Assembly: GCA_009693235.1 (NCBI GenBank)
Contig: SHXR01000004.1
Coordinates: 1 to 64,000, forward strand
Length of the DNA stretch: 64,000 bases
DNA from: Betaproteobacteria bacterium
GTDB taxonomy: Bacteria; Pseudomonadota; Gammaproteobacteria; Burkholderiales; SG8-39
Reading direction: 5' to 3'
Of this stretch, positions 19,455 to 27,872 are shown in pieces; position 1 is the stretch's first letter; every line of letters begins with the position of its first letter. A model generated the notes under the pieces. It was not told where the DNA came from, ran no database searches, and was given only the letters and a program-made list of their open reading frames with translations. The translations under genes were made by a program, and so were the position numbers.

Positions 19455-19530
19455 TGAAAAGTAAAAAGTGAAAGGTGCAGGGTGAGCCCCCTCATTCCCG
19501 CTGTAGGGGCTTTTCACTTTTTACTTTTCA
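19455..19530. repeat. 19-bp perfect inverted repeat (long hairpin)
   Basis: TGAAAAGTAAAAAGTGAAA (19455-19473) is repeated inverted at 19512-19530, with a 38-base loop. The A/T-rich arms stand out from the GC-rich surroundings. It lies between two minus-strand genes, downstream of the cupin ending at 19559. It may end that transcript, but its arms match the GTGAAAGGTG-type motif also seen at 4942-4998 and 32236-32250, so a dispersed repeat family is also possible. Confidence 0.6.
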
Positions 19531-19558
19531 CTTTTCACAGCGCGCGTGCCCACGCCCG

Positions 19559-20140
19559 CTACCTAGGGTCTGGTGCTTCAAACGTGATGCCAAGATTCTG
19601 AAAGTTATCCCACACCTTCTGCCCAAAGCGCTTGCGCACCTCTACGCCGATCGATGGATCGAACTTCACATCCGCAAAGGTCTTCTCGCCGTGCACCATG
19701 ACCAGCAGCTTGGCATCCGGAAGGTCCGACACATTCCGAAACCGACGAAACACGCCAGGGGGCACCGCGCACATATCGCAGGGGTCTAGCGTGACGCTGT
19801 GCTCGCCTCGATCACCCCAGATAATTTCATAGCGCCCGCTCATGCAAACGAAGATCTCATGCGTTTCGCAATGTGCGTGCAGCGACGGTCCTTGTCCCGG
19901 CGGACACTCGGCAATAACGACTTCCAATCCCTTTGCGCCGATGATGGCGGGCTTTGCCGCATTGCGCTTGTTGCCCGCGGGGGCAAGCATCGAATACACG
20001 CTGTGCGCCGCGATCAACTCATAGGCTTCGCCCGGCACGCCGACATTCGATTCCTTGAAGCTCGCCTTGGTTGGCTGCAGCGCTTTGAAACGCGCCACAT
20101 AGCTTTGCATCTGCACGGGCGTGAGTTGAGGGGTACGCAT
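19559..20140 (-). CDS. Cupin domain protein
   Basis: 193 residues with one cupin barrel. The first motif is HAHCETHEIFVCMSGRYEI and the second begins VTLDPCDMCAVPPGVFRRF. The phrase WGxxxxxxVxLxPxDxCxxPPGVxRRFxNxSD is shared with the cupin at 46997-47467, so the two are paralogues in different clusters. AAGGAACC precedes the ATG. It follows a different cupin gene (20207) by 66 bases on the same strand. It has no recognisable additional domain; the role may be a small dioxygenase or a binding protein for an aromatic intermediate. Confidence 0.85.
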   Translation of the reverse strand: MRTPQLTPVQMQSYVARFKALQPTKASFKESNVGVPGEAYELIAAHSVYSMLAPAGNKRNAAKPAIIGAKGLEVVIAECPPGQGPSLHAHCETHEIFVCMSGRYEIIWGDRGEHSVTLDPCDMCAVPPGVFRRFRNVSDLPDAKLLVMVHGEKTFADVKFDPSIGVEVRKRFGQKVWDNFQNLGITFEAPDPR

Positions 20141-20206
20141 ATCAGGTTCCTTTCGTGAATTTCGCTCGCATCCATTCTATCGTCGCAGCGGGTACGCGAC
20201 GCCCGC

Positions 20207-20677
20207 TCATACCTTGCGAAGATTCTTCGTCTCCACCAGTTCGCGCACGCCGCTATGGCGGATCAACCGCAACTCACGACGTGGATAGTCGACGATCTCC
20301 TGCGGCAGGCGCTGCCCGATCACCAGACACACCAGAGGCTCGGCGCCATCATTGATCATTTCGTGGGCGACCCCATTACACGGACAGCCGATGAAATCGC
20401 CGGGCCCGATGCGTTGCTTGGTCTCACCGATGGTTGCCATCCCGCGTCCGGAAAGCACGTAGATGCACTCCTCCTCATAGCGATGGACGTGATACTCGGT
20501 GGAATAATCGTCAGGCGCAACCGTAATCAGATGGACGCCGATGTTTTTAAGCCCAACTGCATCGCCCAAGGATTTGTTGTAGCGAATAGCGAGCGGATTG
20601 ACGAAGTGGACGCGTTTCTCGGCGGGCATCGCAGCAATCGCGGCGGCGGAAAGAAAGAGTGGCGCGCTTTCGGGCAT
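20207..20677 (-). CDS. Cupin domain protein
   Basis: 156 residues. Motif 1 is YHVHRYEEECIYVLSGRGMA and motif 2 is IGPGDFIGCPCNGVAHEMINDG, keeping the His/Glu metal ligands. The C-terminal LVIGQRLPQEIVDYPRRELRLIR is typical of the COG3837-like cupins. GGGAG lies 6 bases before the ATG at 20677; the frame extends to 20722 without a better signal. It differs from the cupin that follows. A hairpin at 20721-20744 separates it from the lyase gene upstream, so it probably has its own promoter within the short gap. Confidence 0.85.
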   Translation of the reverse strand: MPESAPLFLSAAAIAAMPAEKRVHFVNPLAIRYNKSLGDAVGLKNIGVHLITVAPDDYSTEYHVHRYEEECIYVLSGRGMATIGETKQRIGPGDFIGCPCNGVAHEMINDGAEPLVCLVIGQRLPQEIVDYPRRELRLIRHSGVRELVETKNLRKV

Positions 20678-20720
20678 GGATGACTCCCTCGGTATAGGTA
20701 CACAACGGTGCCGCGAAGAC

Positions 20721-20744
20721 AAAGGGCCGCATGAGCGGCCCTTT
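20721..20744 (-). terminator. Intrinsic terminator after DHDPS-family gene
   Basis: AAAGGGCCGC (20721-20730), loop ATGA, GCGGCCCTTT (20735-20744): a perfect 10-bp stem ending in a short A/T run on both sides. It lies 38 bases beyond the stop of the minus-strand lyase gene at 20782 and before the cupin start at 20677. Confidence 0.7.
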
Positions 20745-20781
20745 TCGATTACTCACTGATTGCCGCGCGCCCCGCGCGAAA

Positions 20782-21795
20782 TCAGATATGTCGCCCAGTG
20801 AAGAAAGCCTTGTTCGTGTCCTTGGTGGGCTCGATGCCGGACCGGATCAACCCTTGACGAAGGGCGTTCATCTGGCCGTCATTCATGCGCATGGTCGGGC
20901 GGCGCATCGGTCCGCCGTTAAAGCCGTTCAACCAGCCCTGGAATTTCCACAGCATGCGATGCAGGAACAGTGTCTGCGGCGTATAGGCATTGGCAGCAGC
21001 GTTTGCTTTGCGGGCCGGATGCAACTGCCAATAAAGCTTGGTGGCTTCGTCGAATTTCTCTTCCATCAAAAGCTTGTGGATGCGCGGAATCATCGGCCCG
21101 AAGTATTCGGTGTTGCTGGTACCGCTGAACTGGATCGGCGCAAGCTGAGCGAGCGCGATCATGTCGTGCTCCAGCGGGCAAGTGATGATCAAGTCTTTAC
21201 TGAACAGGCGATGACACTCGACAAACCCCATGATCGATGGCATGCCGCCTTCGGCCTTGATTGCCACCACGTTGGGGCAATCCTTGATCAGGCGCCGAAT
21301 CAGCGTGGCCGGAATGTCCGACGGATGCACGCGATCGAAGCCCCACAGCGGCACCGGGAAGAGCAGCACCGCGAGATTGGTCGCATCGCAGAATGCCTTG
21401 GTGTAATCGTAGATGTCTTGCTCGGTCTCCGGATAGAAATTGGGCGGATACGACAACAGGATCAGCTCCGCGCCATTGGCCTCGGCGATCTTCACCGCGG
21501 CAATGTTTTCTTCCAGGTCGTTGAAGCTCGCATGATGGATCAGCATCAGCCGGCCCTTCGACTCGTCATTCGCCCATTCGAAGAACTGGCGATATTCGTC
21601 CAGCGTAATCGCGACTTCGGACACCAGCAGCGTCCCCCGGAAGCCATATTCCAGTTCCAGGCGAATATCGTGCCGGATACCCTTCTCGTTCAGCCCTTTC
21701 AGGTTCTGGGTGTAGGAAGGGATGACGACGTTCGCGACGCCACGCATTTGCTCGCGAGCCCATTCGCGCGCTTCGGATTTCTTGTACTTTGCCAT
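20782..21795 (-). CDS. Dihydrodipicolinate synthase/N-acetylneuraminate lyase-family protein
   Basis: 337-residue TIM-barrel class I aldolase. The Schiff-base lysine is K180 in NVVAIKAEGG. The segment where DHDPS has a catalytic Tyr (YNVPxRTG) reads LLFPVPLWGF, so that Tyr appears replaced by Phe. Length is about 40 residues above true DHDPS, and the place in a catabolic neighbourhood favours an aldolase or hydratase-aldolase acting on a 2-oxo acid over lysine synthesis. AAGGAG lies 8 bases upstream of the ATG. It follows the ornithine cyclodeaminase-like gene by 38 bases on the same strand. Confidence 0.85.
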   Translation of the reverse strand: MAKYKKSEAREWAREQMRGVANVVIPSYTQNLKGLNEKGIRHDIRLELEYGFRGTLLVSEVAITLDEYRQFFEWANDESKGRLMLIHHASFNDLEENIAAVKIAEANGAELILLSYPPNFYPETEQDIYDYTKAFCDATNLAVLLFPVPLWGFDRVHPSDIPATLIRRLIKDCPNVVAIKAEGGMPSIMGFVECHRLFSKDLIITCPLEHDMIALAQLAPIQFSGTSNTEYFGPMIPRIHKLLMEEKFDEATKLYWQLHPARKANAAANAYTPQTLFLHRMLWKFQGWLNGFNGGPMRRPTMRMNDGQMNALRQGLIRSGIEPTKDTNKAFFTGRHI

Positions 21796-21833
21796 GTCTC
21801 GCTCCTTGGGGAATGGATGTTAAAAGATGGAAT

Positions 21834-22820
21834 TTATACCTGACGCGGCACGAGCGCCATCGGCAGCGGCACGGCGAGCTTTCGCTCGATGGCCCGCTGA
21901 TAGGCAATCTCCGCCACCGTGATATCTTGAATCGCCGCGCCCACCGACTTGTACATCGGAATCTTCGCGGCGGCGAGGCGATCGGCGAGCTTACCCATGA
22001 TGAGGTCATTCAGCGTGGCCATCTTGTGTTCGAAGGCAACGCCCGCCTTTTTCGCATCGATGAAATCACCGGTTTCCTCGATGACTTCATGCACCATGTC
22101 GCACACGATGAGATCACAGACCTCGATCGTGCGCGGATCGATTTCATGTTGTTCGGGCAGCGTCGCACCGATCGAGACGACCATCTGGCCCGGTCGCAAC
22201 CAGTCGCCGGAAAAGATCGGCGTCTCATTATGTGAACGGGCAGCGGCGATCAGCAGATCAACCCCTTCGACCGCCTCACGCGAGGTGGCGACGGCCTTGC
22301 AATCGACCTTGAGTTCCTCGGTAAATCGGGTGGCGAATGCCTCGCGACGGGCCGTTGTCGGGCTGAATACCTGCACCGTTTTAATCGGCCGCACACGGGA
22401 AATCGCGCTCAGATGCTCCTGCGCTTCGGCCCCGCTACCTAAAATGCCGACGTTCAATGCGCCCTGCTTGACCATCGCATCGACCGCGACCGCTGAGGTG
22501 GCGGCCGTGCGGAGCGCAGTGATATGGAGAGCATCGACCAATGCCACGAGTTCACTCGTTTCCTGGTCGAACAATGAAACGAGATAGCTCACCTTGCGCT
22601 CGCGTGCCACGCCAAACACCTTGGTGCCCATGAACGGGCTGGCCGGCGGACAAGAAACCAAGCCGCGCAGCCAAGTCTTGTTGCCGCGGGCCACCGCGCG
22701 ATAGCTCGTATGCGACTGGTGCTGGACCGCATAGGCGGCGCGCAAACCGCTGATCATGTCGTCCCATTCGAGCACTTGCTCGGTGGCGGGGGCCGGAATG
22801 AAGACGGTTTCGCGACTCAC
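21834..22820 (-). CDS. Ornithine cyclodeaminase/mu-crystallin-family protein
   Basis: 328 residues. The family includes ornithine cyclodeaminase, NAD(P)H-dependent imino-acid (pyrroline-2-carboxylate) reductases and alanine dehydrogenases. Visible are FMGTKVFGV, ALVDALHITALRTAATSAVAV, the Rossmann GILGSGAEAQEHLSA, DLLIAAARSHNETPIFSGDWL and VVSIGATLPEQHEID. The frame is open for 100 codons upstream, but the GTG at 22820 has AGGAG 5 bases before it and starts the domain, so it is chosen. It heads the minus-strand group with the DHDPS-family lyase. The lack of a clear ornithine-binding signature leaves an imino-acid reductase as equally likely. Confidence 0.85.
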   Translation of the reverse strand: MSRETVFIPAPATEQVLEWDDMISGLRAAYAVQHQSHTSYRAVARGNKTWLRGLVSCPPASPFMGTKVFGVARERKVSYLVSLFDQETSELVALVDALHITALRTAATSAVAVDAMVKQGALNVGILGSGAEAQEHLSAISRVRPIKTVQVFSPTTARREAFATRFTEELKVDCKAVATSREAVEGVDLLIAAARSHNETPIFSGDWLRPGQMVVSIGATLPEQHEIDPRTIEVCDLIVCDMVHEVIEETGDFIDAKKAGVAFEHKMATLNDLIMGKLADRLAAAKIPMYKSVGAAIQDITVAEIAYQRAIERKLAVPLPMALVPRQV

Positions 22821-23203
22821 GACGACTCCTGCATTGGACAGACCCCGATCAATATTGAACGGACCAAAGGATACCTCCAAAAAAGAATTGGCCGGAGCCG
22901 GCCGCCTCGAAGCCAAGCCATAGCGAACACCGGTTCCCGCCCTCCTCGTCCACTCGACGCAGCACCGCATTGACACACGCGTGCAATGGAATGTCACAGA
23001 AGGATCCACGCTCACGCGATGCCCGGCATTTTGGCGGAATAGGCGGGAAGACCGCGATGAAAGTTGACAAATGATCGCAGGTCGGCGCGCACTGATGCCA
23101 TATGGACCACGCGGGCCCATGGTCTACTTCTGGCAGCCGCTCGCGCCATTGTGGACCATGATCAATACGCCGTGGGCGCAAGGCGCCGCCAGGAGAGACC
23201 GAC
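22821..23203. other. Divergent intergenic region, no gene seen
   Basis: The 383 bases between two divergent genes hold open frames only as extensions of the cyclodeaminase frame. There is a GGAGGT sequence on the minus strand near 22870 with no start after it, and an AGGAGAG on the plus strand just before the small membrane protein. No clear -35/-10 pair or operator was found. Confidence 0.5.
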
Positions 23204-23428
23204 ATGCTGCCAAAGTTCATTTACGACGCACTGCCTTATCTCGTCGCCATCACCGGCGCGAGCGCCGCATTGATTGTCTACAACCGCTTTGCGGTCGTTT
23301 CCGGCTTTGTCCTCATTGTTCTGGCACTAGTGATTGTGCATATGCGCCTCGATTCCCGGACCCGGCGCGTTAGCCAATTGGAAGGCGAACTCCTCCGATT
23401 ACGCGCCGGTCGCGCGCGAGCGCGCTAA
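23204..23428 (+). CDS. Small two-helix membrane protein
   Basis: 74 residues of no known family. Two hydrophobic stretches, about residues 8-25 (ALPYLVAITGASAALIVY) and 29-46 (FAVVSGFVLIVLALVIV), are followed by a basic tail rich in Arg and Leu (RTRRVSQLEGELLRLRAGRARAR) that could form a short coiled coil. AGGAGAG lies 7 bases before the ATG, the best start signal in the area. Separated by 190 bases from the Rieske oxygenase gene; no functional link can be shown. Confidence 0.65.
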   Translation: MLPKFIYDALPYLVAITGASAALIVYNRFAVVSGFVLIVLALVIVHMRLDSRTRRVSQLEGELLRLRAGRARAR

Positions 23429-23618
23429 AGCAGCCTCATAGCATTCTGCCGTCGCGTCCCGCGGCATTGACGCATCCCAGATGGCGCCGCAACGCGACCG
23501 CCGCGGCCTACCCATCTATCTCCCGGCGGAGGACGACATCCCACGAAATGCGCCTTGACCCGACTTCCAAGCGGGTCGTAACATGCGCCGGCACGTCCAC
23601 CCCTTCAGGAGACATGAC

Positions 23619-24926
23619 ATGCCGCAGTCCTTCGCCGGGCTGGTCGAAGACGACCAGGATAACGGCCTGTTTCGCGTTAATCGTCGCGCCTTTATTGACC
23701 CGGCCGTCATGGAGGAAGAAAAGCGTACGGTGTTCGGTCAGTCGTGGCTTTATGTGGGACACGAATCGGAGCTACCGGAACCCGGCTCCTTCGTGCGTCG
23801 CGAAGTCGCATGGCGGCCGGTTATCATGGTCCGGGACGAAGCGGGAACGGTGCGCATCCTCTTCGACACTTGCCCGCATCGGGGCAACACGGTATGCAAG
23901 GAAGCTGCGGGAAAAACCAAACGCTTCCAATGTTTCTATCATGGCTGGACGTTCAATACGCGGGGCGAACTGATCTCAGTTCCCGATAGCGCGGGGTACG
24001 GACCCGGTTTCGACAAGAAGAATTTCCCGCTGGCGACGCCACCCCGGGTGGAGACCTACCGTGGTCTGGTCTTCATGAGCCTCAAGGCCGACATCGTCGA
24101 CCTCGTCACCTACTTCGGTCGCGCGAAGGAATATCTCGATCTGATTCTCAACCACTCAGAAGACGTAGAGATCGTTCCAGGGCAACAGTCCTACAGCATG
24201 CGCGCCAATTGGAAGCTTCTGGTCGAGAACAGCATCGACGGCTACCACGCGATGATGACGCATGAGCGTTATTTCATCGACTATATGGAAGACCTGGGCG
24301 GCAGTTCGAAAGATTGGGAATCGATTGTCGCGCCCATCCCCGGCAACACCGGCATCGAGTTGGATAGTGGACATGCCGTCATCGAAAATCCGATCGGCAA
24401 ACTGCCGATGAGCGCGAATGCCGCGCAGCATCTGGGCAAGGTGCGCGCCGAGCTCGAGGCCAAATTCGGCCGGGAGTACACCGAACGGATGGTGGGCTTT
24501 AGCCGCAACCTGTTCATTTTTCCGAATCTGATCTTCGTACAGAATTTTCGTACCGTGCGCACGTTCTATCCGGCCTCCCCCGATTACCTCAAGGTCAACG
24601 CGTGGGCACTGTTGCCCAAGGGCGAACCCGCGGCGATCAGGCGGCTGCGTCACGACAACTTCATTTCATTTCTTGGGCCGGGTGGCTTCGGCACGCCCGA
24701 TGATGTGGAAGCCCTTGAGAACTGCCAGCGCGGATTTGCCGTGCGCGAAATGGAGTGGTCCGACATTTCGCGCGGCATGAAACGACCACCGACATCCAGC
24801 GATGAAATCCAAATGCGCGCCTTCTGGCGCCGGTGGTACCAATGCCTCTACCCGTCATACGCGCCGCAAATGGAACGCCCTGTCCCGGCGCAAGTCGCAG
24901 CCGTGCCCAACCGGCGTGCTGCCTGA
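23619..24926 (+). CDS. Rieske aromatic-ring-hydroxylating dioxygenase, alpha subunit
   Basis: 435 residues. The Rieske [2Fe-2S] centre is C85-P-H87-RG and C105-FY-H108-GW. The mononuclear iron site is in ENSIDGYHAMMTH with H210 and H215, and D207 as the electron-bridge Asp. Such alpha subunits add O2 across an aromatic ring to give a cis-diol. CAGGAGACATGAC precedes the ATG; an earlier ATG at 23583 lacks a signal. The beta subunit follows 20 bases after the stop and a diol dehydrogenase-type SDR comes next, as in benzoate- or anthranilate-type operons. No ferredoxin or reductase is present in the cluster. The benzoate/salicylate-like substrate class is an inference. Confidence 0.92.
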   Translation: MPQSFAGLVEDDQDNGLFRVNRRAFIDPAVMEEEKRTVFGQSWLYVGHESELPEPGSFVRREVAWRPVIMVRDEAGTVRILFDTCPHRGNTVCKEAAGKTKRFQCFYHGWTFNTRGELISVPDSAGYGPGFDKKNFPLATPPRVETYRGLVFMSLKADIVDLVTYFGRAKEYLDLILNHSEDVEIVPGQQSYSMRANWKLLVENSIDGYHAMMTHERYFIDYMEDLGGSSKDWESIVAPIPGNTGIELDSGHAVIENPIGKLPMSANAAQHLGKVRAELEAKFGREYTERMVGFSRNLFIFPNLIFVQNFRTVRTFYPASPDYLKVNAWALLPKGEPAAIRRLRHDNFISFLGPGGFGTPDDVEALENCQRGFAVREMEWSDISRGMKRPPTSSDEIQMRAFWRRWYQCLYPSYAPQMERPVPAQVAAVPNRRAA

Positions 24927-24946
24927 ACACGGAGCTCCGCAACACC

Positions 24947-25429
24947 ATGCACGATATCAACCGCGAGGTCATCGAGACCTTTCTCTACCGCGAGGCGGAT
25001 CTCCTCGATCGGTGGCAACTCAACGAATGGCTCACGCTATTCACGCGCGACGCCTACTACCAGGTTCCGCCGCTTGATGCGCGCGAGCTGCCGCCTGAGC
25101 AGGCGCTGTACTTGGTCGACGACAACTACGAGCGGCTCAATTCGCGCATCAAGCAGCTGCTGAAGGGCAATGCGCATGCGGAGAGCCCGGTATCGCGCAC
25201 CCGGCGTGCCGTCACCAACGTCATGTTCGCCTTGCAACCGAATGGCGAAGTCCAGGTGCGGGCGAATTTCATCATTCATCGCGTGCGACGTGAATTGCTA
25301 GATGTATATATGGGTCGCTATGACCACATCCTCGTGCAAACAGACGGGAAATTGCAGTTCCGAATGCGCAAAGCCGTGCTGGACCTTGAAGCGCTGCGGC
25401 CGCAAGGAAAAGTGAGCATCATCATTTAA
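24947..25429 (+). CDS. Aromatic-ring-hydroxylating dioxygenase, beta subunit
   Basis: 160 residues of the SnoaL/NTF2-like small subunit family that assembles as alpha3beta3 and has no metal. MHDINREVIETFLYREADLLD starts the domain; WLTLFTRDAYYQVP and the basic NSRIKQLLKG region and VRANFIIHRVRRE are usual marks. The frame is open back to 24833 but the ATG at 24947, 20 bases after the alpha-subunit stop with GGAG 12 bases upstream, is the sensible start. It is followed 9 bases later by an SDR gene. Confidence 0.92.
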   Translation: MHDINREVIETFLYREADLLDRWQLNEWLTLFTRDAYYQVPPLDARELPPEQALYLVDDNYERLNSRIKQLLKGNAHAESPVSRTRRAVTNVMFALQPNGEVQVRANFIIHRVRRELLDVYMGRYDHILVQTDGKLQFRMRKAVLDLEALRPQGKVSIII

Positions 25430-25438
25430 GGCGAAACC

Positions 25439-26248
25439 ATGCGTCTCAAAGGCAAAGTAGCGATCATCACCGGCACCAGCCCCAACATCGGTGGCGGCAT
25501 AGCGGAGGCACTGGCCGCCGAGGGTGCCGGCATCATGTGCGTTGATGCCGATGCGGCCAATGCAAATGACTGCGCGCGCTATATCGAGAAAAGTGGCGGG
25601 AAAGCGATTGGGCGGCAATGCAACGTTCTCGATGAAGCGCAGGTCAAAGAGGTGGTGCGGGAAACCGTCCGCGCGTTCGGTAAAGTGAATGTGCTGGTGA
25701 ATGGCGCGGTGAAATACAACCTGAAAGGCTTGCTCACGATGCCGATGAGCGAGTTCCGCGAACAGGTTGATTTGATCCTCACCGGCGCCTTCGTATTCAC
25801 CAAGCACACGGCCCAGGCGATGATCGATGGCAAAGAGCGGGGCAGCATCATCCACCTGGCGTCCACCGAGGCGCATCAAGGCAATCCACAGAACGTTGCC
25901 TACTGCACCGCGAAGGCCGGCATCCTCAACATGGCGCGGGCCAATGCCATGGAACTCGTGCAATACGGCATTCGCGTCAACAGCCTCACCCCAACGGCTA
26001 CTGACCCGACTGAATCGGTCGACCGCGCCGAGCGCTGGGGCCGCCCGCGCTGGGACATCACCAATCACCTGGCACTCAAGCGCGGCAAGCTGCTACCGAC
26101 GGGCAAACCGCCCAGCCCAAGCGATTACGGCTACGCGGCGGTGTACCTGGCGTCCGATGAATCCCGCTTCGTCACCGGCACCGATATGCGGGTCGATGCG
26201 GGCGCGATCGCGCGGTACTGGGGATGGGGTGAAGGGACGCTGAGTTAG
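25439..26248 (+). CDS. SDR oxidoreductase, probable cis-diol dehydrogenase
   Basis: 269 residues of the classical short-chain dehydrogenase type. The cofactor motif is ITGTSPNIGGGIAEAL (TGxxxxxGxG), with VDADAAN where the adenosine ribose is held, favouring NAD. The active site has the serine in IHLASTEAH and YCTAK with Tyr and Lys in place. NVLVNGAVKY is the NNAG variant. It follows the oxygenase alpha/beta genes with 9 bases between and most simply rearomatises the cis-diol they make. The C-terminus DMRVDAGAIARYWGWG is normal. A hairpin follows at 26324-26357. Confidence 0.9.
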   Translation: MRLKGKVAIITGTSPNIGGGIAEALAAEGAGIMCVDADAANANDCARYIEKSGGKAIGRQCNVLDEAQVKEVVRETVRAFGKVNVLVNGAVKYNLKGLLTMPMSEFREQVDLILTGAFVFTKHTAQAMIDGKERGSIIHLASTEAHQGNPQNVAYCTAKAGILNMARANAMELVQYGIRVNSLTPTATDPTESVDRAERWGRPRWDITNHLALKRGKLLPTGKPPSPSDYGYAAVYLASDESRFVTGTDMRVDAGAIARYWGWGEGTLS

Positions 26249-26323
26249 CGTAGACAAAAGATAGCCCCTCTCCCCAGCCTCTTCCTTACGGGGCGTGCAG
26301 TCCGTTGCAGCGGGCTGCCGTTC

Positions 26324-26357
26324 GACGAGCGGGAAGCATGCTTCCCGAAACCTCGTC
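26324..26357. terminator. Large palindrome between convergent operons
   Basis: GACGAG (26324-26329) and CTCGTC (26352-26357) flank the perfect 18-base palindrome CGGGAAGCATGCTTCCCG (26330-26347). It lies between the SDR stop and the livF stop, where transcripts from both sides converge. It lacks a T run, so it could be a Rho-independent barrier of weak type or a repeat element. The surrounding 165 bases hold no gene. Confidence 0.5.
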
Positions 26358-26413
26358 CCACCCCGCCCTCGGGCGAGGCGCTTTCTACTTTGGCGGTGCG
26401 GCCGAAGGCGGCG

Positions 26414-27124
26414 TCAATTCACGCGGGCCTCGGCACCCAACCCCATCAGTTCACCGATACGCGTCGAATCCGCTTTGATCGATGCGGTACTTGCCTCATG
26501 TACCACGTGGCCACGGTCCATGATGATGCAACGCGACGCCAGATCGAGTGCAACTTCGATCCGCTGCTCGACCAGCAGCACCGCAAGGGCCCCGTCGCCG
26601 ACCGCCGACTTCAACGCGGCGACGAGTTGCTCGACCACCACCGGTGCCAGTCCCTCGGAGGGCTCGTCCATCAGCAATACCTTCGGATTGCCGACCAGCG
26701 CGCGAGCAATCGACAACATCTGTTGCTCCCCACCCGACAATTGGCGACCGAGACTCGTCAGGCGATTCGCGAGACCCGGAAAGAGCTTCAGCGCTGACGC
26801 TTGCGTCCAGCGACCCGGCCGTTGCGCCACAGCTAGATTCTCTTTCACGGTGAGACTCGCAAACACTTCGCGTTCCTGCGGCACATATCCCAGCCCTGCC
26901 GCCGATCGCTGATAGGTTCGCAGCGGCACGAAGTCGGTCGCACCGAAACGAATCGCGCCGGAACGCCGTTGCGCACGCCCAACGATCAATTCCAGCAAGG
27001 TGGATTTGCCCACGCCATTACGCCCGATGATGGCGACCGTTTCGCCCGCTTGCACCGTGACGGACAAATCTTCGATGACGGTGGTGGGGCCCCAACCGCC
27101 GGTGAGGCCGCGTATCTCAAGCAT
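26414..27124 (-). CDS. livF: Branched-chain-type ABC transporter ATPase LivF
   Basis: 236 residues. Walker A is GRNGVGKST, the signature is LSGGEQQMLSIARAL, Walker B is VLLMDEPSEGLAP. It pairs with LivG to power uptake of amino acids or, in catabolic clusters, aromatic acids. Start ATG at 27124 overlaps the livG stop by 8 bases, with GAGG 8 bases upstream. It is the last gene of livK-VOC-livH-livM-livG-livF on the minus strand. Confidence 0.93.
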   Translation of the reverse strand: MLEIRGLTGGWGPTTVIEDLSVTVQAGETVAIIGRNGVGKSTLLELIVGRAQRRSGAIRFGATDFVPLRTYQRSAAGLGYVPQEREVFASLTVKENLAVAQRPGRWTQASALKLFPGLANRLTSLGRQLSGGEQQMLSIARALVGNPKVLLMDEPSEGLAPVVVEQLVAALKSAVGDGALAVLLVEQRIEVALDLASRCIIMDRGHVVHEASTASIKADSTRIGELMGLGAEARVN

Positions 27125-27872
27125 GGGTTGTCCTCGCACCGCCCAGATACACCGTGCGTACCTCGCTGCTTGACATCACCTCTTGCGGCGACCCAGTCAT
27201 CAACACGCGACCGGCCACCAGCACCATCACCTCTTGCGCGAATTGGCGCACCACATGCATGTCGTGCTCGATCAACAGGATCGCAAGATCCTTCGGTAAG
27301 CGCGCAATCGTATCGAGCAGTCGTGCCACTTCATTACCGGGGATGCCGGCAGCGGGCTCATCGAGCAGCAGGACCTTCGGATCCAGCGACAAGGCGATTG
27401 CGATCTCCACCAGTCGCTGTCGCCCATATGAAACATCGGTGATGGTCTGGTGCCGCACGTCAGCGAGCCCAAGCATATCCAGGATCGCCTCAGAACGCTC
27501 GACCAAAGGCTTGCAGCGTCCGGCCGGTCGCAACATGGCAAAGCTTGACCCCGCATGTTCACTCACTGCGAGGAAGACATTCTCCAGAATGGTGAGACCG
27601 CGAAAGAGATTGTTGATCTGAAACGTCCGTACCAGACCCTGCTTGACCCGCAAGGCGGGCGCAAGGGCGGTGACGTCGCGGCCGTTCAGCACGACAGTCC
27701 CGGTGTCCGGCCGCAACAGGCCGGTGAGCAATCCAACCAGCGTGGTCTTGCCCGCTCCGTTCGGCCCGATGAGTGCGAGACGCGCACCCACCGGCACCTT
27801 GAGCGTCACATCATCGGTGACCACCAGCGCACCGAAACGCTTGACAAGTCCGATTGCCTCCAGCGCGCTCAT
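27117..27872 (-). CDS. livG: Branched-chain-type ABC transporter ATPase LivG
   Basis: 251 residues. Walker A is GPNGAGKTT; the signature is the LivG-type VSYGRQRLVEIAIAL; Walker B is VLLLDEPAAGIPG. The frame is open for 165 codons before the ATG because it overlaps livM in another frame; the ATG at 27872 shares an ATGA with the livM stop, so translation is coupled. LivG and LivF together form the ATPase pair of this importer. Confidence 0.93.
   Translation of the reverse strand: MSALEAIGLVKRFGALVVTDDVTLKVPVGARLALIGPNGAGKTTLVGLLTGLLRPDTGTVVLNGRDVTALAPALRVKQGLVRTFQINNLFRGLTILENVFLAVSEHAGSSFAMLRPAGRCKPLVERSEAILDMLGLADVRHQTITDVSYGRQRLVEIAIALSLDPKVLLLDEPAAGIPGNEVARLLDTIARLPKDLAILLIEHDMHVVRQFAQEVMVLVAGRVLMTGSPQEVMSSSEVRTVYLGGARTTHA

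Noticed and set aside
20731-21843. A 370-residue plus-strand frame over the DHDPS-family gene
   Set aside because: It mirrors the minus-strand lyase, is rich in His, Arg and Gln, and has no motif; a shadow frame.
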